From Emergomyces orientalis (lineage: Eukaryota > Ascomycota > Eurotiomycetes > Onygenales > Ajellomycetaceae), in contig MOWL01000047.1 of assembly GCA_002110485.1 (NCBI GenBank), forward strand, positions 310,001 to 374,000: a DNA stretch of 64,000 bases, in the 5' to 3' direction. The notes under the pieces were generated by a model that saw only the letters and a list, made by a program, of their open reading frames with translations, did not search any database and was not told the origin of the DNA. Below, piece by piece: positions 33,748 to 44,272 of this stretch. A program made the position numbers and the translations under genes. Numbering within the stretch: the stretch's first letter is position 1; every line of letters starts with the position of its first letter.

Positions 33748-34640
33748 ATGACTGGACGTAAGTTATTTTTTCTTTTTGATTTTTTTTGATGATAACTGTT
33801 GTTGTTCGTTCACCATCGTCATCGTACATCATCCGTGGTCGTTGTTGTGTGCCTGGGGGTTTTGGCTGTGTTTTGCAGCAGACTTGGCACTGCTATGCCT
33901 ATTCCGGCTCGTGCATGACGCCAACGATAAACAGATACGATACGATATCAGATCATATCATATCATATCATGTCATATCACTCTTCATGGAAGAAAAACA
34001 GTAAACAACTCCCTATATACAAAATGAACAAATGATAAAATCAAGTTCATCCCATGATGATTGAACGATGATGACTGATGACTGACGACTGATGACAACA
34101 ACTCACCCCTTTTTGAACACCACCCACCTCCCCACAACACAACAACATATCACTCCGTACAGTTTTACTACATATACCCAAAACAAACCCCCAACTAACA
34201 TGGCCATCATCACATCCAACAGGCGGAAAAGGTGGCAAGGGCCTCGGCAAGGGCGGCGCAAAACGCCACCGCAAAATCCTCCGCGATAACATCCAGGGCA
34301 TCACTAAGCCTGCCATCCGTCGTCTGGCGCGCCGTGGCGGTGTCAAGCGTATCTCTGCCAGTACGTCATATATATATATATATCCCTTCACTCCTCTAAA
34401 ATACGCATTACCAATCCACGTAATACGTGATATACGTGATATACGAATAACTAATTTTAATACAACCAAAAAACAGTGATCTACGAGGAAACCCGCGGCG
34501 TGCTGAAATCGTTCCTTGAATCCGTCATTCGCGATGCGGTCACGTACACTGAGCATGCGAAGCGTAAGACCGTCACGTCCCTGGATGTGGTGTATGCGTT
34601 GAAGAGACAAGGACGGACGCTTTATGGGTTTGGTGGATAG
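33748..34640 (+). CDS. Histone H4 (103 aa, three exons)
   Basis: Core histone pairing with H3 in the nucleosome. Exons are 33748-33757 (ATGACTGGAC), 34223-34360 and 34477-34640. The introns are 465 nt (GTAAGT...CCAACAG, branch CTAAC) and 116 nt (GTACGT...AAACAG). Spliced codons give [20 protein letters not shown], then the canonical H4 sequence including KPAIRRLARRGGVKRISA, then MIYEETRGVLKSFLE, ending YALKRQGRTLYGFGG. Total length matches the family exactly, and the N-terminal lysines targeted by acetylation are all present. No H3 gene is adjacent, so this is a solo H4 locus rather than the usual divergent H3-H4 pair. Intron 1 is unusually long for this window. Confidence 0.97.
33758..34222 (+). 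other. Histone H4 intron 1 (465 nt) with pentanucleotide repeats
   Basis: Donor GTAAGT and acceptor CAACAG, with CTAAC 27 nt before the acceptor. Contains a degenerate ATCAT/GATAC pentanucleotide run at about 33936-33981 and a GATGACTGATGACTGACGAC cluster near 34067-34096. No gene is visible inside. Confidence 0.9.
34361..34476 (+). other. Histone H4 intron 2 (116 nt)
   Basis: Donor GTACGT and acceptor AAACAG. It interrupts the Met codon before IYEE. A short TA repeat lies near its start. Confidence 0.95.
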
Positions 34641-35885
34641 GGTTTTTTTTTTCTTTTTTCTTTCGGCAAATACACTTTACTCATATGGCTTTTGCGGGGG
34701 AAATTTTTGATTGGTTGTTATTACTATCTGGGCGTCTTAATTTGAATGGGGGGATTTTGTGCCTTCTTTTTTTAATTTAAATTTTATTGTCGAATTGGGT
34801 CCTATTTCCGCATATACGTTATGTACAGTACATACATCCCAATCATCAGGTGCGTGTGGGTGGATGGGTGACTAGCTGATGGGAAGGGCTTGGGACCTGA
34901 TTTTGATCCTTGTATGGAATTACGGTTTTTTTGTTTGTCCTTTTTTTTTTTTTTTTTGCTATAAGACATCTGTTTGGACCTGGAGAAAAAAATGTCTTCT
35001 CTTCATCTGTTTTGGGCTCTCTGAGAAATATATAACTATATCATACAGATCGTAGAAGGATACTGAAGCTCTCTCTAGTGGTTTTTCAGAATGTTGCCTG
35101 CTAATATTATTATTATTTTTTGACATTAAACTGCGCTTCTACTCTGGCGTGATGATGAGGAGAATGGAGGCGGAATGGATAGGCCTAGCCCGCCTCCAGC
35201 CGCCCGACCTATATAGAGGGTACGGTATCTAATGCCTACCAAAATATCTCTTAACGATTTCATTGTTGTATGAAGGACTTCACAGGAATATATATATACT
35301 CAATATGCAAATGATAAAATGGAGAGCAGGTCAAATAATGATAGCAATATGAATGAGTGAATAACGAATGAAAAATGAACGAATACTGAATGGATGGATC
35401 ACAACCAAGAAACCTACACCTACCTACCCCGGGACGACGTCATTGGTTCCCCACTCACCACCCCCCCCCCCCAAAAAAAAAAAAACCCCAGCCAAAAATC
35501 CAGATTCCAGACAAGCACAACAATACATTCATTCATTCCATGGGTATAACTCCCCCAACCTCCCAGTATTCCCAAATGAACCCTCCGATTTACTTGACTA
35601 TCTCATTTCCTTTTGATTGATATTCCATTCTTTCTTCTTGCGCTAAACGGGAATCGCCTTCCATTCACAGCTTGGGGTTTTGGCAGTTGGAAGCTAGCTC
35701 TGAGCCCACCATCTATCTAACAGCTCTGTTGCTTCACGGCCTGTGAGACCTTTTGGGTAGCACGAGGAAAGAAGACCATATGTTAAAATTTTATATATAA
35801 ACTACGATAATTTATCTTGACAACCCGCATACCAATAATCAATATATATATCGATAACGCAAGAAGCATTTATCTTCCCGCCGCC
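34641..35885. other. Intergenic region with palindrome
   Basis: Histone H4 3' flank and ANT1-like promoter. Holds a perfect ATGTACAGTACAT palindrome at 34821-34833, poly-T and C11A11-like tracts (35460-35485). No gene was seen. Confidence 0.5.
34821..34833. promoter_or_regulatory. Palindrome ATGTAC-A-GTACAT (copy 1)
   Basis: Perfect 13-bp palindrome with a single central base, about 180 nt past the H4 stop. The same motif is found perfectly at 43623 and 54808. The role is unknown; a dimeric factor-binding site is an inference. Confidence 0.45.
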
Positions 35886-37561
35886 ATGCCGAACAATCGG
35901 GATATCCCTTACGAAGCTTCAATCGTATGCTCCTTTCCATTTCTCTCTCCAAAAAGGTTTCACATCACATATAAATAAATAAATAAAAATTGCATAGCGT
36001 CTAACACATCCCTCCGGGGGGGGGAAACAAAACCTAACAGGAAAGTTTCGAGTTCTACCACATCTACCACGACACCAGCACCGATGCCATAGGCGGCACA
36101 TATCGCCCGGATAATGAGGATTGGAAAGCTGCTGTCCTGAAGGGCCCTGCGCTGCCAGCCCTTGGTCAGGCGGCGGCTGGGGCAGCGGGGGCGGCTGTGT
36201 CGACTATCTCGACATATCCGCTTAGTTTGATTGTTACGCGGTTGCAGCTGCAGAGGCAGTTGAGGGGGGAGAGGGAGAGGGAGAGGGAGCGGAAGAGGGG
36301 GGGGCAGAAAGGGAAGAAGGATGGAGATGTTGATCTTGATGAAGAAGAAGATGATGATTATGATGGGGAGGAGGAGTATAAGGGAATTATAGACGCTGCG
36401 AATAAAATTTACAAGAATGAGGGGGGGCTGCGTGGATTATACACAGGGCTTATGCAGGCGACTGGAAAGGCCGTTGTGGATTCCTTTGTGTTTTTCCTTA
36501 CGTATTCGTTCTTACGACAGAGGCGGCTGCGGGCGAGGGGGTTGAGGATGCGTGGTAGCTTTCTGCCCCTGTTGGATGAGTTGGCTGTGGGATACTTGGC
36601 GGAGTCGTTTACGAAGTTAATTACGACGCCGATTTCGACAGTCTTGACTAGGAAGCAAGTTGAAGGGCTCTCTTCTTCTTCGTCAGCAGCAGCAGCAGCA
36701 GGAGAAGGATGCACAGGAAGGAAGAAGAAAACACACATATCCTCCACGAGAGATATCTTTTCCACCATCATCGCCGAAAGGGGCCTGAGGGGTCTCTGGT
36801 CCGGCTACTCCGCCTCCCTCATCCTCTCCCTAAATCCCTCCCTCACCTTCCTCCTCAACGAATTCTTCAAATTCTCCCTCCTCCCGCGCGAGAAGCGCAA
36901 ACGCCCACCCGCATCGGCAACCTTCCTCTTCGCCGCCGTCAGCAAGGCTATCGCCTCTTCGCTCACCTACCCATTCTCCATGGCAAAGACGCGCGCGCAG
37001 GCTACCTCTGCAGCTACTTCTACATGTACTACCTCGCCACCGACGATCCTCCACGCCATCCACTCCATCGCCTGCACTGAGGGCCTTGCAGCTCTCTACG
37101 CAGGGCTCAACGGCGATGTCCTCCGCGGCTTCTTCAGCCATGGTATCACTATGCTCGCGAAGGATGCGGTGTACACGCTTGTGGTGCGTACGTACTATCT
37201 GCTACTGGTGATGCTGCGCCGGTACCCGTCGCCGGAGGAGTTGTTGGCGAGGGCACGGGCACGGGCGGAGGAGGTTGCGGAGGAGGTGAGGGAGGGAGCG
37301 GGGGAGTTGGCGGAGAAGGCGGTGGAGAAAGTTGAGGATATGAAGGGGGCTGTTGTTAAAGGGGTGATCGGCAATGGGGGTGGGAAGGCCGTGGGTGTTA
37401 TTGAGAAGGTAGCAGATGGGGCGGCGGATGCTCAGAGGAGGGTAGTGGAGAATGTGTATGAGGATTCGAATGCGACGGCGGAAATGGTTGGGGAGTATGT
37501 GGAGGATGAGGCGGAGGAGTGGAGGAGTTTGTATCGGTGGTTTTGGGAGAAGGGTAAATAG
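35886..37561 (+). CDS. Peroxisomal adenine nucleotide transporter-like carrier, ANT1/PMP47 type (519 aa)
   Basis: Mitochondrial-carrier-family protein, most like the peroxisomal ATP/AMP exchangers that supply ATP for fatty-acid activation. Exon 1 is 35886-35924 (MPNNRDIPYEASI), intron 35925-36040 (GTATGC...TAACAG), exon 2 36041-37561. Three carrier repeats are visible. Repeat 1 has STYPLSLIVTRLQLQRQL, split from its second half (YKGIIDAANKIYKNEGGLRG) by a basic-acidic insert of about 40 residues. Repeat 2 carries TTPISTVLTRKQVEG and RGLRGLWSGYSASLILSLNP. Repeat 3 has LTYPFSMAKTRAQA and EGLAALYAGLNGDVLRGFF. The first PxxxxxR motif diverges little. The last ~110 residues form a long Ala/Glu/Val-rich amphipathic helix outside the carrier fold. 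Substrate is inferred from family resemblance only; another peroxisomal cargo is possible. Confidence 0.85.
35925..36040 (+). other. ANT1-like intron (116 nt)
   Basis: Donor GTATGC and acceptor AACAG, joining EASI to ESFEFYHIYHD in phase 0. It contains a G run near 36016-36024. Confidence 0.85.
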
Positions 37562-38492
37562 TGATTGGTTCAATACTTTTGCTTTTGATATCTTTTCTTT
37601 CTTTCTCTCCTTTTTTTTTTTTTTTTTTTTTTTTGACTTCGGTGTTTTTATAGTTTCTGATGTCAAAGTGAGTGGTGGATTTTGTATTGCCATTTAAAAA
37701 TGTTGATACAGCAGTGTGGATCACTGAATTGCGGGGTTTATTGCAACCAGTGTAAGTGCTTATCAGGGGCCTACTTCCAATGGAAGATTGTATTTATACA
37801 TGTATATGCATACAATTTTACGCAGCCAAACGATAAGCTAGGAGAAAAAGGAGAAGGCCACATTATACTACATGGGATAAACACCATCCTTCCAACGTAG
37901 CACCTTTCTCCCACGTTCAACCTGGCTCAAACACAATCGTCTCTCTTCCCACCCTATTGATGAAACATGTGATCCTCTAGCCGGGAATTAAATCGTGCTA
38001 TGGCGAAATCTGGGCTAAGTACTAGCTACCAAGGTAGATGGTGCAAGCGTATTGACGGATGGAATCACAAAGAAGACCGCCCAGGTTACCCACGCGGACG
38101 GGGCGGTAAGGACCAGTCCGGAATTGAGGATTCATCATAGTTTTGTGTGCCATCCAGACAGTGTATGATATCGACATGGGCAAGCATGTCGAATGGGGAA
38201 TGCCATTAGCCCAACATGGGCGATTTTTTTTGTCGGAATTAACTAAATGGCAGGACGTCAGCTATAATACACAACTTGGGGTTGGATTTTATGCCCTGCC
38301 GGGGTCGTTGAATCTCATACTCTTCAAAGTCCAAAGGTGTCGCCAACTCCAGCTCCCTCTCCTAATGTCAGCTCCGGGTCTGTTACAATATTGAACCAAT
38401 ATCTTTGAAAATGTCGGCTCCCACCGGCTCACGCCACAATTTCTGGATTGCTAAAAAAATTTCGCTAGGGTTGTCTCGTACGGGGAAACGAT
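37562..38492. other. Intergenic region, poly-T
   Basis: 3' flanks of two convergent genes, with a T24 tract at 37611-37634. ORFs of 72-83 codons on the plus strand lack recognisable content. Confidence 0.5.
37611..37634 (+). repeat. Poly-T tract (24 nt)
   Basis: Uninterrupted run of 24 T just downstream of the ANT1-like stop codon. A minus-strand reading frame across it gives only poly-Lys. Confidence 0.95.
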
Positions 38493-39470
38493 TCAAAAAT
38501 GGCTCGGACAATTCGATCTATAAAAAAGATACACATGCCTCTGGCCATCCTCGCCGGCAGCATTGAGAGCATCAGATACACGGAGAATAATTCCATCCAA
38601 CCGTAGGAAACGCCACAAGACACCATCAGAGATCGTACCATAAACGATGTTGTTGACAGTACTTGGAGGTATGATATCGAGACGATGCTGCTGAGCAGCC
38701 GCCATATATACGACAATTTGTCCCAACCTTGGGCCCAGAGAAATTTTTGCCTCTACAATAATGGAGAGGCTCTTAATTGTCCTCGGCATGGTACGCATAC
38801 ATGGCTCCTATCCTAGAACATAGTCTGCAATTCCCGAAACGCGTCGGCCACTCAGAGATCGTGCAGATAGCGGGTGTTCACCAATCAAGCAAATGTTTCT
38901 CGAAGTGAATTCCTCTTGGTATCTTTCCAGGATGTCAAACAACACAAGGTCAATAAAGGTCCGTGATGAGGACTCTCCCGAGTTTCTGACCCAGAAGTGT
39001 GCTTGTCTTATCCTACGGAGGAGATTTTCTAATGAATGCATATGAATTGTTATGCTTGGTTGTTCTTGGGGTGAAGAAACGGGGAAAAAAGAAAGAGTGA
39101 AATGAAAAAAATATCTACCTGTTTCTGGTGATAGAAAAATAGGAGGTTCATCAGGAGGAATATTCCACACGTATTTCGAGTTTGAATCCGAATATTCACG
39201 ACCCAAGAAACCTGCTACATCATTTATGTGCTCCTCAACTGACGAGACAGGCAAGGGGGCTTGTTCTGGTTTGAGTCTTTCGAGATCGGCCAGAATTTCG
39301 ACAGTAGTAACTAAGTTCTGAAAATGGTCTTTGGAAACTGGCGGAATTATATTGGCCTCCATAAGTTCCTTTGCATTTGAAGAAGCTTGCTGATATGCTT
39401 TGATCTCGTTTCTGTCCCCAGATTGCGCTTCATCAGACAGCAATCTAGATGGAGTCGACCGTCGAGACAT
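38493..39470 (-). pseudogene. PD-(D/E)XK nuclease-fold fungal gene broken by in-frame stop
   Basis: Unnamed Pezizomycotina family with a C-terminal PD-(D/E)XK-like fold; biological role unknown. The frame begins at ATG 39470 (MSRRSTPSRLLSDEAQSG). A probable 90-nt intron, 39118-39029 (GTAGAT...CATTAG), joins LSPET to ENLLRRIRQ without shifting frame. The fold region starts near HFWVRNSGESSSRTF and reaches GIADYVLG, where TAG at 38808-38810 interrupts. The same frame resumes at once with EPCMRTM and continues through SLSIIVEAK, QIVVYMAAAQQ, VYGTISDGVLWRF, to a stop at 38493. The candidate acidic catalytic residue (Asp in ADY) and the ExK pair (VEAK) lie on opposite sides of the stop. A truncated product would lack the site. 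Read-through, sequencing error or recent pseudogenisation are the options. Confidence 0.65.
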
Positions 39471-40117
39471 GGGGCAAGACGCAAGTAGATGAGAAGAGTT
39501 CTAATACAGGGCCTTTTATGATCAATGTCGAGCCCCCCATTCTGGCTGGGAAGGATGAACTAAACAATCCTCTATAGATTAACTAGCGTGAAGGAGATAA
39601 ATTTATGCCGATGCCGAAATCTGGGGTAACCAGTGCTGACTCAGCCACAGTGACCGCCTGCAAGCCACGGGAATTTCGATCTCCAAACCTCCGCCTTTCT
39701 CTATACAAAAACCGATATCTTGTTCGTTTCCTGTTACTTTCACCTCCCCCGACTTATTCTCTCTGAATTTCTCATTCACTTTCTCTTCGTTGGGCTGGCC
39801 CCGACATTCTTCCCATTCGCCGTCCATTCCTTTCAATTTCCCTACCCCCGCGTAGATATGTCCCCCGCGAGACCCCACCCCCAATGGCCTCTACTACCCT
39901 GAACTCCCCTTTCTGATATCTACATTTCCCTCCCATCGCATACACATATTGCGCACCTCAACCGCCCTCTTAGTTCCCTACATACCCCCTACTACAGCTG
40001 CTATACTAGAGATAGACGGCCATTATTACCCGTCGTCCGACGTGTCTTCCGCCCTAACACCTCGTAAATTACCCTCCCTTCACTGATAGAAATTCTACGC
40101 CATTATCGATATCAACT
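39471..40117. other. Divergent promoter between PD-(D/E)XK-like gene and SIN1/AVO1
   Basis: 647 bp with pyrimidine-rich sequence toward the SIN1 start. A 93-codon minus-strand ORF at 39603-39884 has no recognisable domain. Confidence 0.45.
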
Positions 40118-42873
40118 ATGTCTCTCCTCCAAAACGAAGAGTATGGTACCAGTCCTTATCCTACCCATCCCGTCATGTCACCATTTGCAAGCCTGCTAAC
40201 ACCTACCCCTTTTCCCCTCAACAGCTTCACCATCTGGCAGCTCCGCACCTCCTACCTCTCCGCAATCAAAGACGGCGTCGGCGACCGTCTGATAAACATA
40301 AACTCCTCCATCCTCAACACTCCCGGCTTCCGCGCTGCAGGCTGGTCATCGGCCACAGGTGCCAATGCCTCACAAATCAAGCGCACCTATTCCCCTCCGA
40401 TTCCAACCGCCACGGCCGTTGCTTCAGAGTACTTCCAGGTCAGTACGCGGCACAGTAGAACCCTCGTCGATATAAATGGTGGTAGTGATGGGTACAATGA
40501 TGCTGCGGTGCCGGTGGGGCTTGGGTTTGGGATTGTCGATGATGGTGACGATGAAGAGGGTGGGATGGTGACGGGCACGAAAAAAAGTGTGAATACGATT
40601 ACACAGCGACAGCAGAAAAGGGCTGCGGGGAGGAAGGCTCGGACGAAGGAGAGACTGGAAGAGCATAGATCACAGCAGCGGCGGCAGGGTGAGGTTGAGG
40701 ATGAAGATAGTAGTGATCTTAGTGATGAGACTGATGAGGAAATTGATGATGTTCAAAGGTATTTCTAATTGTGCTATATATATGTATCCTACTAACGACT
40801 TGCAGTTCAGTGCAGCAAATCAAGTTTACGAAAATGCCCGTGCGACGAACACGAGCTGGCTCGTCTCCGATACGGAGTTTGGATCGTCGTGATAATCCTG
40901 ACGTTTTTGTAACGTCGCCGTCGCTGAGATCCGTAAATAACCGGAACCGGAGGGGTTCCGTTGGTGCGGTTGAAGCGGTTAAAGCTCGAGCGCGCAGAGA
41001 TACGGCTACTAGTAGCGATATGTCATCGGACAATGAGGCAGATGGAACCGCCGCGAGGAGACGCCAGATTCATTTTTCCAGCCACGAGGACGTGATCAAT
41101 CCCAATGACAAACCTCCAAGCGAAAAGCTGGATGAAGAAGATGAGCTAGAAGCAGGAAGCATTGATGAAGCCGTCAACGAGCACGATGACAATTCAATTG
41201 CCGAATCTGAAGGATCTGTACTTTCTTCTGAGTTTGGGGGCACAGCTGGTTCAGGATCGTTGCTCGATCGCGTTGGAGCGTTAGATTCGTCATCGCCAAT
41301 GATCCTCAATAAACTGCCGATGACGCTCGAGTCCCAGGGCATTTCACCAAGAAAACAAAAACAAGCAGCTACATCTCCAGAGCTAAATGTGCTCCCGCCC
41401 CCTCGGCCTATTAGTACCGTCGAGCCCATCAGTCTTTTGTCTACTGCACTTCGAGCGCGAAAGAAAGCGCCAGCCAATCCTCTGGAGAAATATGCTGTGT
41501 TATCGGGCAGAGGATCCAACACAACACCTTTATACATCAAATTCTGTATTCCATCCTCCTCTCAACCGGACGAACCTTTAGATATGCCAATTGTACGAGA
41601 GTCAAAGGATCTGGATCACCCCGGCCCTGTTACCGTTGCTGAAGCTATCGGGCTCGGTCTATGGAGGTATATGGAAGAAGGTCTAAAGCCGCCGCTCGAA
41701 GGAGAAATGCTCAATATAAATCGGTGGAATCTCCGGATGATGGAAGATGGTGAAATTGACTATGATTTCCCCTGCCTGGCGAGGGGGAGACCGATCATCG
41801 ACTTCACTTCCAACAATAACCGTCCTCCTGCTGCTCGAGGACGATCAAGGAGCAAACCATACGATGAATTTGCACTTGTGAAAGCCACAGCAACCGAATT
41901 CGCGGAGAATGAGAGGCAATATCCCACCCCGAGTGCTGATGCTGTCGATGAACCGGAAATAGCTCAGCCAATCATACAAGCAAACCAAACCAATGCTAAA
42001 AACAGGATGTTCGGAAGGATCAATCCCATCCTAGGCCAGCCATTTTCATCTGCTTTGAATGACAGCACGCTCACACCTGCAGATCGCCCCGCCGTGACTG
42101 CATCACACGCCACACCAAGAATGGGTGTCACAAAGACCTTGAAGGTCAGATACATCGACTTAGACGCAACCCAAACAACTTCCATGAATACATCTACAGA
42201 CAGCTACATCGCCGAAATCCTAGATTCCGTCTGCAAAAAATGGGGCCTGGATAAGGGCCACTACCTCCTAAAAGTAATGGGCTCCAACACCGTCGCGCCC
42301 CTAGACCGCACCGTCGAAGCTCTCGGCAACATCACAGACCTAGACCTCGTCCGCCGCCGATTCGGTGCGGGCCCGCTCTCCAGCACAGGGTCCCCAGGCA
42401 GCTCTTCTCCCAACGCACCCCTCATGGTCGACAACACCGCCCACGGCCCCAACGCCAAGAAGGGCAAAAAGGGCAGCAGCACTGGAGGCGGCCGCATGCT
42501 CCACCCCCTCGCGCAGGCCCAAGATCTGATCGGGGGCTACTACCGGCGCTACAACGTAATCCGCAAACAATCCATGTCCTTCACTGCGTCGAACCAGCGC
42601 GTGCTCGCGTTCGACATGGACTACATGCACATCATGCCGGCGGAGACGGGCAAAACGCTCTTCGAGTCGAACAGCAAGACGACGTCTATATCGTTTAATG
42701 ATGTTGTGGGTTCGAAAGTGAGTCGGCGACACCCGAAGAGTTTCCGGGTGGTGGTGTTGAGGGGTAATGAGGCGAGTGAGCAGAAGAGATATGACTTTGA
42801 GGCGAAGAGTGCGGTGGAGGCGGCGGAGATTGTGGAGGAGATTAAGAAGAATATGTTGCAGTATCATGTCTGA
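40118..42873 (+). CDS. AVO1: SIN1/AVO1, TORC2 subunit (874 aa)
   Basis: Stress-activated MAP kinase-interacting protein family; an essential TORC2 component that binds substrates such as AGC kinases and phosphoinositides at the plasma membrane. Exon 1 is 40118-40140, intron 40141-40224 (GTATGG...CAACAG), exon 2 40225-40758, intron 40759-40805 (GTATTT...TACTAAC...TTGCAG), exon 3 40806-42873. The join gives MSLLQNEDFTIWQLRTSYL, the expected conserved start. Domains: conserved N-terminal block to about residue 75 (YSPPIPTA), acidic linkers, CRIM at about 370-525 (LYIKFCIPSS, TVAEAIGLGLWRYMEEGL, WNLRMMEDGEIDYDFP), a Ras-binding-like ubiquitin fold at about 627-705 (LKVRYIDLDA, LKVMGSNTVAPLD), and SIN1-type PH at about 757-872 (GGYYRRYNVIRKQSMSF, RVLAFDMDYMHIMP). 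Length and order match Pezizomycotina orthologues as remembered. The two long reading frames are exons of one gene. Confidence 0.95.
40141..40224 (+). other. SIN1 intron 1 (84 nt)
   Basis: Donor GTATGG after GAAGA and acceptor CAACAG. It is a multiple of three and has no stop, so a readthrough frame exists. The spliced form restores NEDFTIWQLR, which matches the conserved family start. Confidence 0.85.
40759..40805 (+). other. SIN1 intron 2 (47 nt)
   Basis: Donor GTATTT, ideal branch TACTAAC and acceptor TTGCAG. It contains an in-frame stop and fuses the two long reading frames. Confidence 0.9.
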
Positions 42874-43622
42874 TTGTGTTTTACTGTATTTTTTTCCCCC
42901 CCAAGGTGCTTGTGGTGTATGGATATAACTCTGTGATGGTTGATGTATGTATATGTTTTGGATTGGATAGGTTGGACTGTCTGGAGCCTGGAATTGACCT
43001 GGCCATATTCATGTTTTTTCTGCTTACGTTTTTGTTGTTTTCTTTTAAAGGCTTTCCTTCAAATTTTCCTCTTAGTGCGTCATTTCAGTGGCTATCCGCA
43101 AGTAATAGGATATCAAAGAACAAAGCAAGGCATTAAAAACCAATTTTATCCTCTTGACTCAATTGATTGATGATTACATTTTCTCTGTGTGTCATTGATT
43201 TCTTTTTGCAAAAACAATGTGTTTCACTTTGTATCTCACGCTGAGACACAATCATTTTGTCTTTCAGAGCAGCATGTTTGCAACTTCAATAAATTATATA
43301 TGAGGTAATCTAAAATCTGTTTGTCAGAGGCTAGCATGACCTGATCTAAGTATAGAGCTTTTTTTTTTTTTGGAGGGATATCTGTTTGAAGATGTTTTTT
43401 TCATTCCGCAGCTGAGCGATAAGAAAGTTGGTTGCTATATACAGCTAGGAGCGAAAATACCGTATGCATACTAACACTGCATGCATATAAACAGTCCCAA
43501 AATAATAGGCTCAAGAGGCAGCTGAGAGACAATGTATTTGATAACTAATTAACAGTATGAAATTGTCAAGAATTGGCGAGCGCCTCTGCATGTCTGCTAA
43601 CTATGACCATGGTACGGATTAC

Positions 43623-43635
43623 ATGTACTGTACAT
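43623..43635. promoter_or_regulatory. Palindrome ATGTAC-T-GTACAT (copy 2)
   Basis: Perfect palindrome about 640 bp upstream of the PKA start codon. The right flank (CCATC) resembles that of copy 1 (ACATC). Confidence 0.45.
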
Positions 43636-44146
43636 CCATCGCCCGCCAAGCTGCCATACCGGCCCAGGTACCCCGACAAATTGGGTGGCAATCCTTAACT
43701 AATTAACCCCATCCGCCGCGTTCCCAACTCCAAGCATCAAACCATCAACCCCGACTTACTGAGTCCTATCCCAACCCACAACAACCAATTATTCTGCCAA
43801 CGCCAATTCCTCCCCCCAGCCACCATGCTACACTGACCTATCTATCCACCCTCTACCTGGCCATTGCTGCATCCGCTACAGCTGTTGGTATCTCTCTTCC
43901 CCCCCCCTCCTCCCCCCTCCCCCGCCCACGGCTCATACAAATAATTTCCTCTCTGCCCCGGATCCGTCTCTTTCCGGCCACCCACAGCCAAGACAGCCTC
44001 CCCTTCGGTCTCTTGCCCCCCCTCCCCGTCCAGCCCCTAAATATCCACCACCAGCCCCTGTCCCCGAAGCCTAAGAGATATATACGAGTGCACTGGAACA
44101 GAGGGCCGCCCCTGAAAAGGAAAAAAAGAGACGGAAAAAAGGAAAA

Positions 44147-44170
44147 AACGTGGATTAGAACGTGGATTAG
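44147..44170 (+). repeat. 12-bp tandem duplication AACGTGGATTAG
   Basis: Two exact head-to-tail copies plus the start of a third (AACG), about 100 nt before the PKA start codon, so probably in the leader or core promoter. Confidence 0.85.
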
Positions 44171-44272
44171 AACGCCTACCTAGGGAGAAAGCCATTCAAC
44201 TTCCTCTGACGTCTTATCCTCGTCATTGTAATCCGCCATCAAAAACCTCCCAGTCCCCTGTTTTGGCGTTCC

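Larger units (their letters stand above)
42874..44272. other. PKA promoter region with palindrome and 12-bp tandem repeat
   Basis: SIN1 3' flank followed by a C-rich stretch (about 43700-44100) upstream of the kinase gene. Contains ATGTACTGTACAT at 43623-43635 and a 12-bp tandem duplication at 44147-44170. No gene was seen. Confidence 0.5.

Noticed and set aside
33758..34222. Possible C/D-box snoRNA in H4 intron 1 (ATGATGA and CTGA motifs near 34054-34096)
   Set aside because: The C-like and D-like boxes are interleaved within 40 nt instead of separated by a guide region, and no terminal stem was found; the cluster looks like a degenerate repeat.
34047..34610. 187-codon minus-strand ORF
   Set aside because: It is the antisense of histone H4 exons and introns; H4 is unambiguous on the plus strand.
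37452..37697. Plus-strand ORF running through the T24 tract with poly-Phe
   Set aside because: Frame shadow of the ANT1-like C-terminus continuing into untranslated poly-T.
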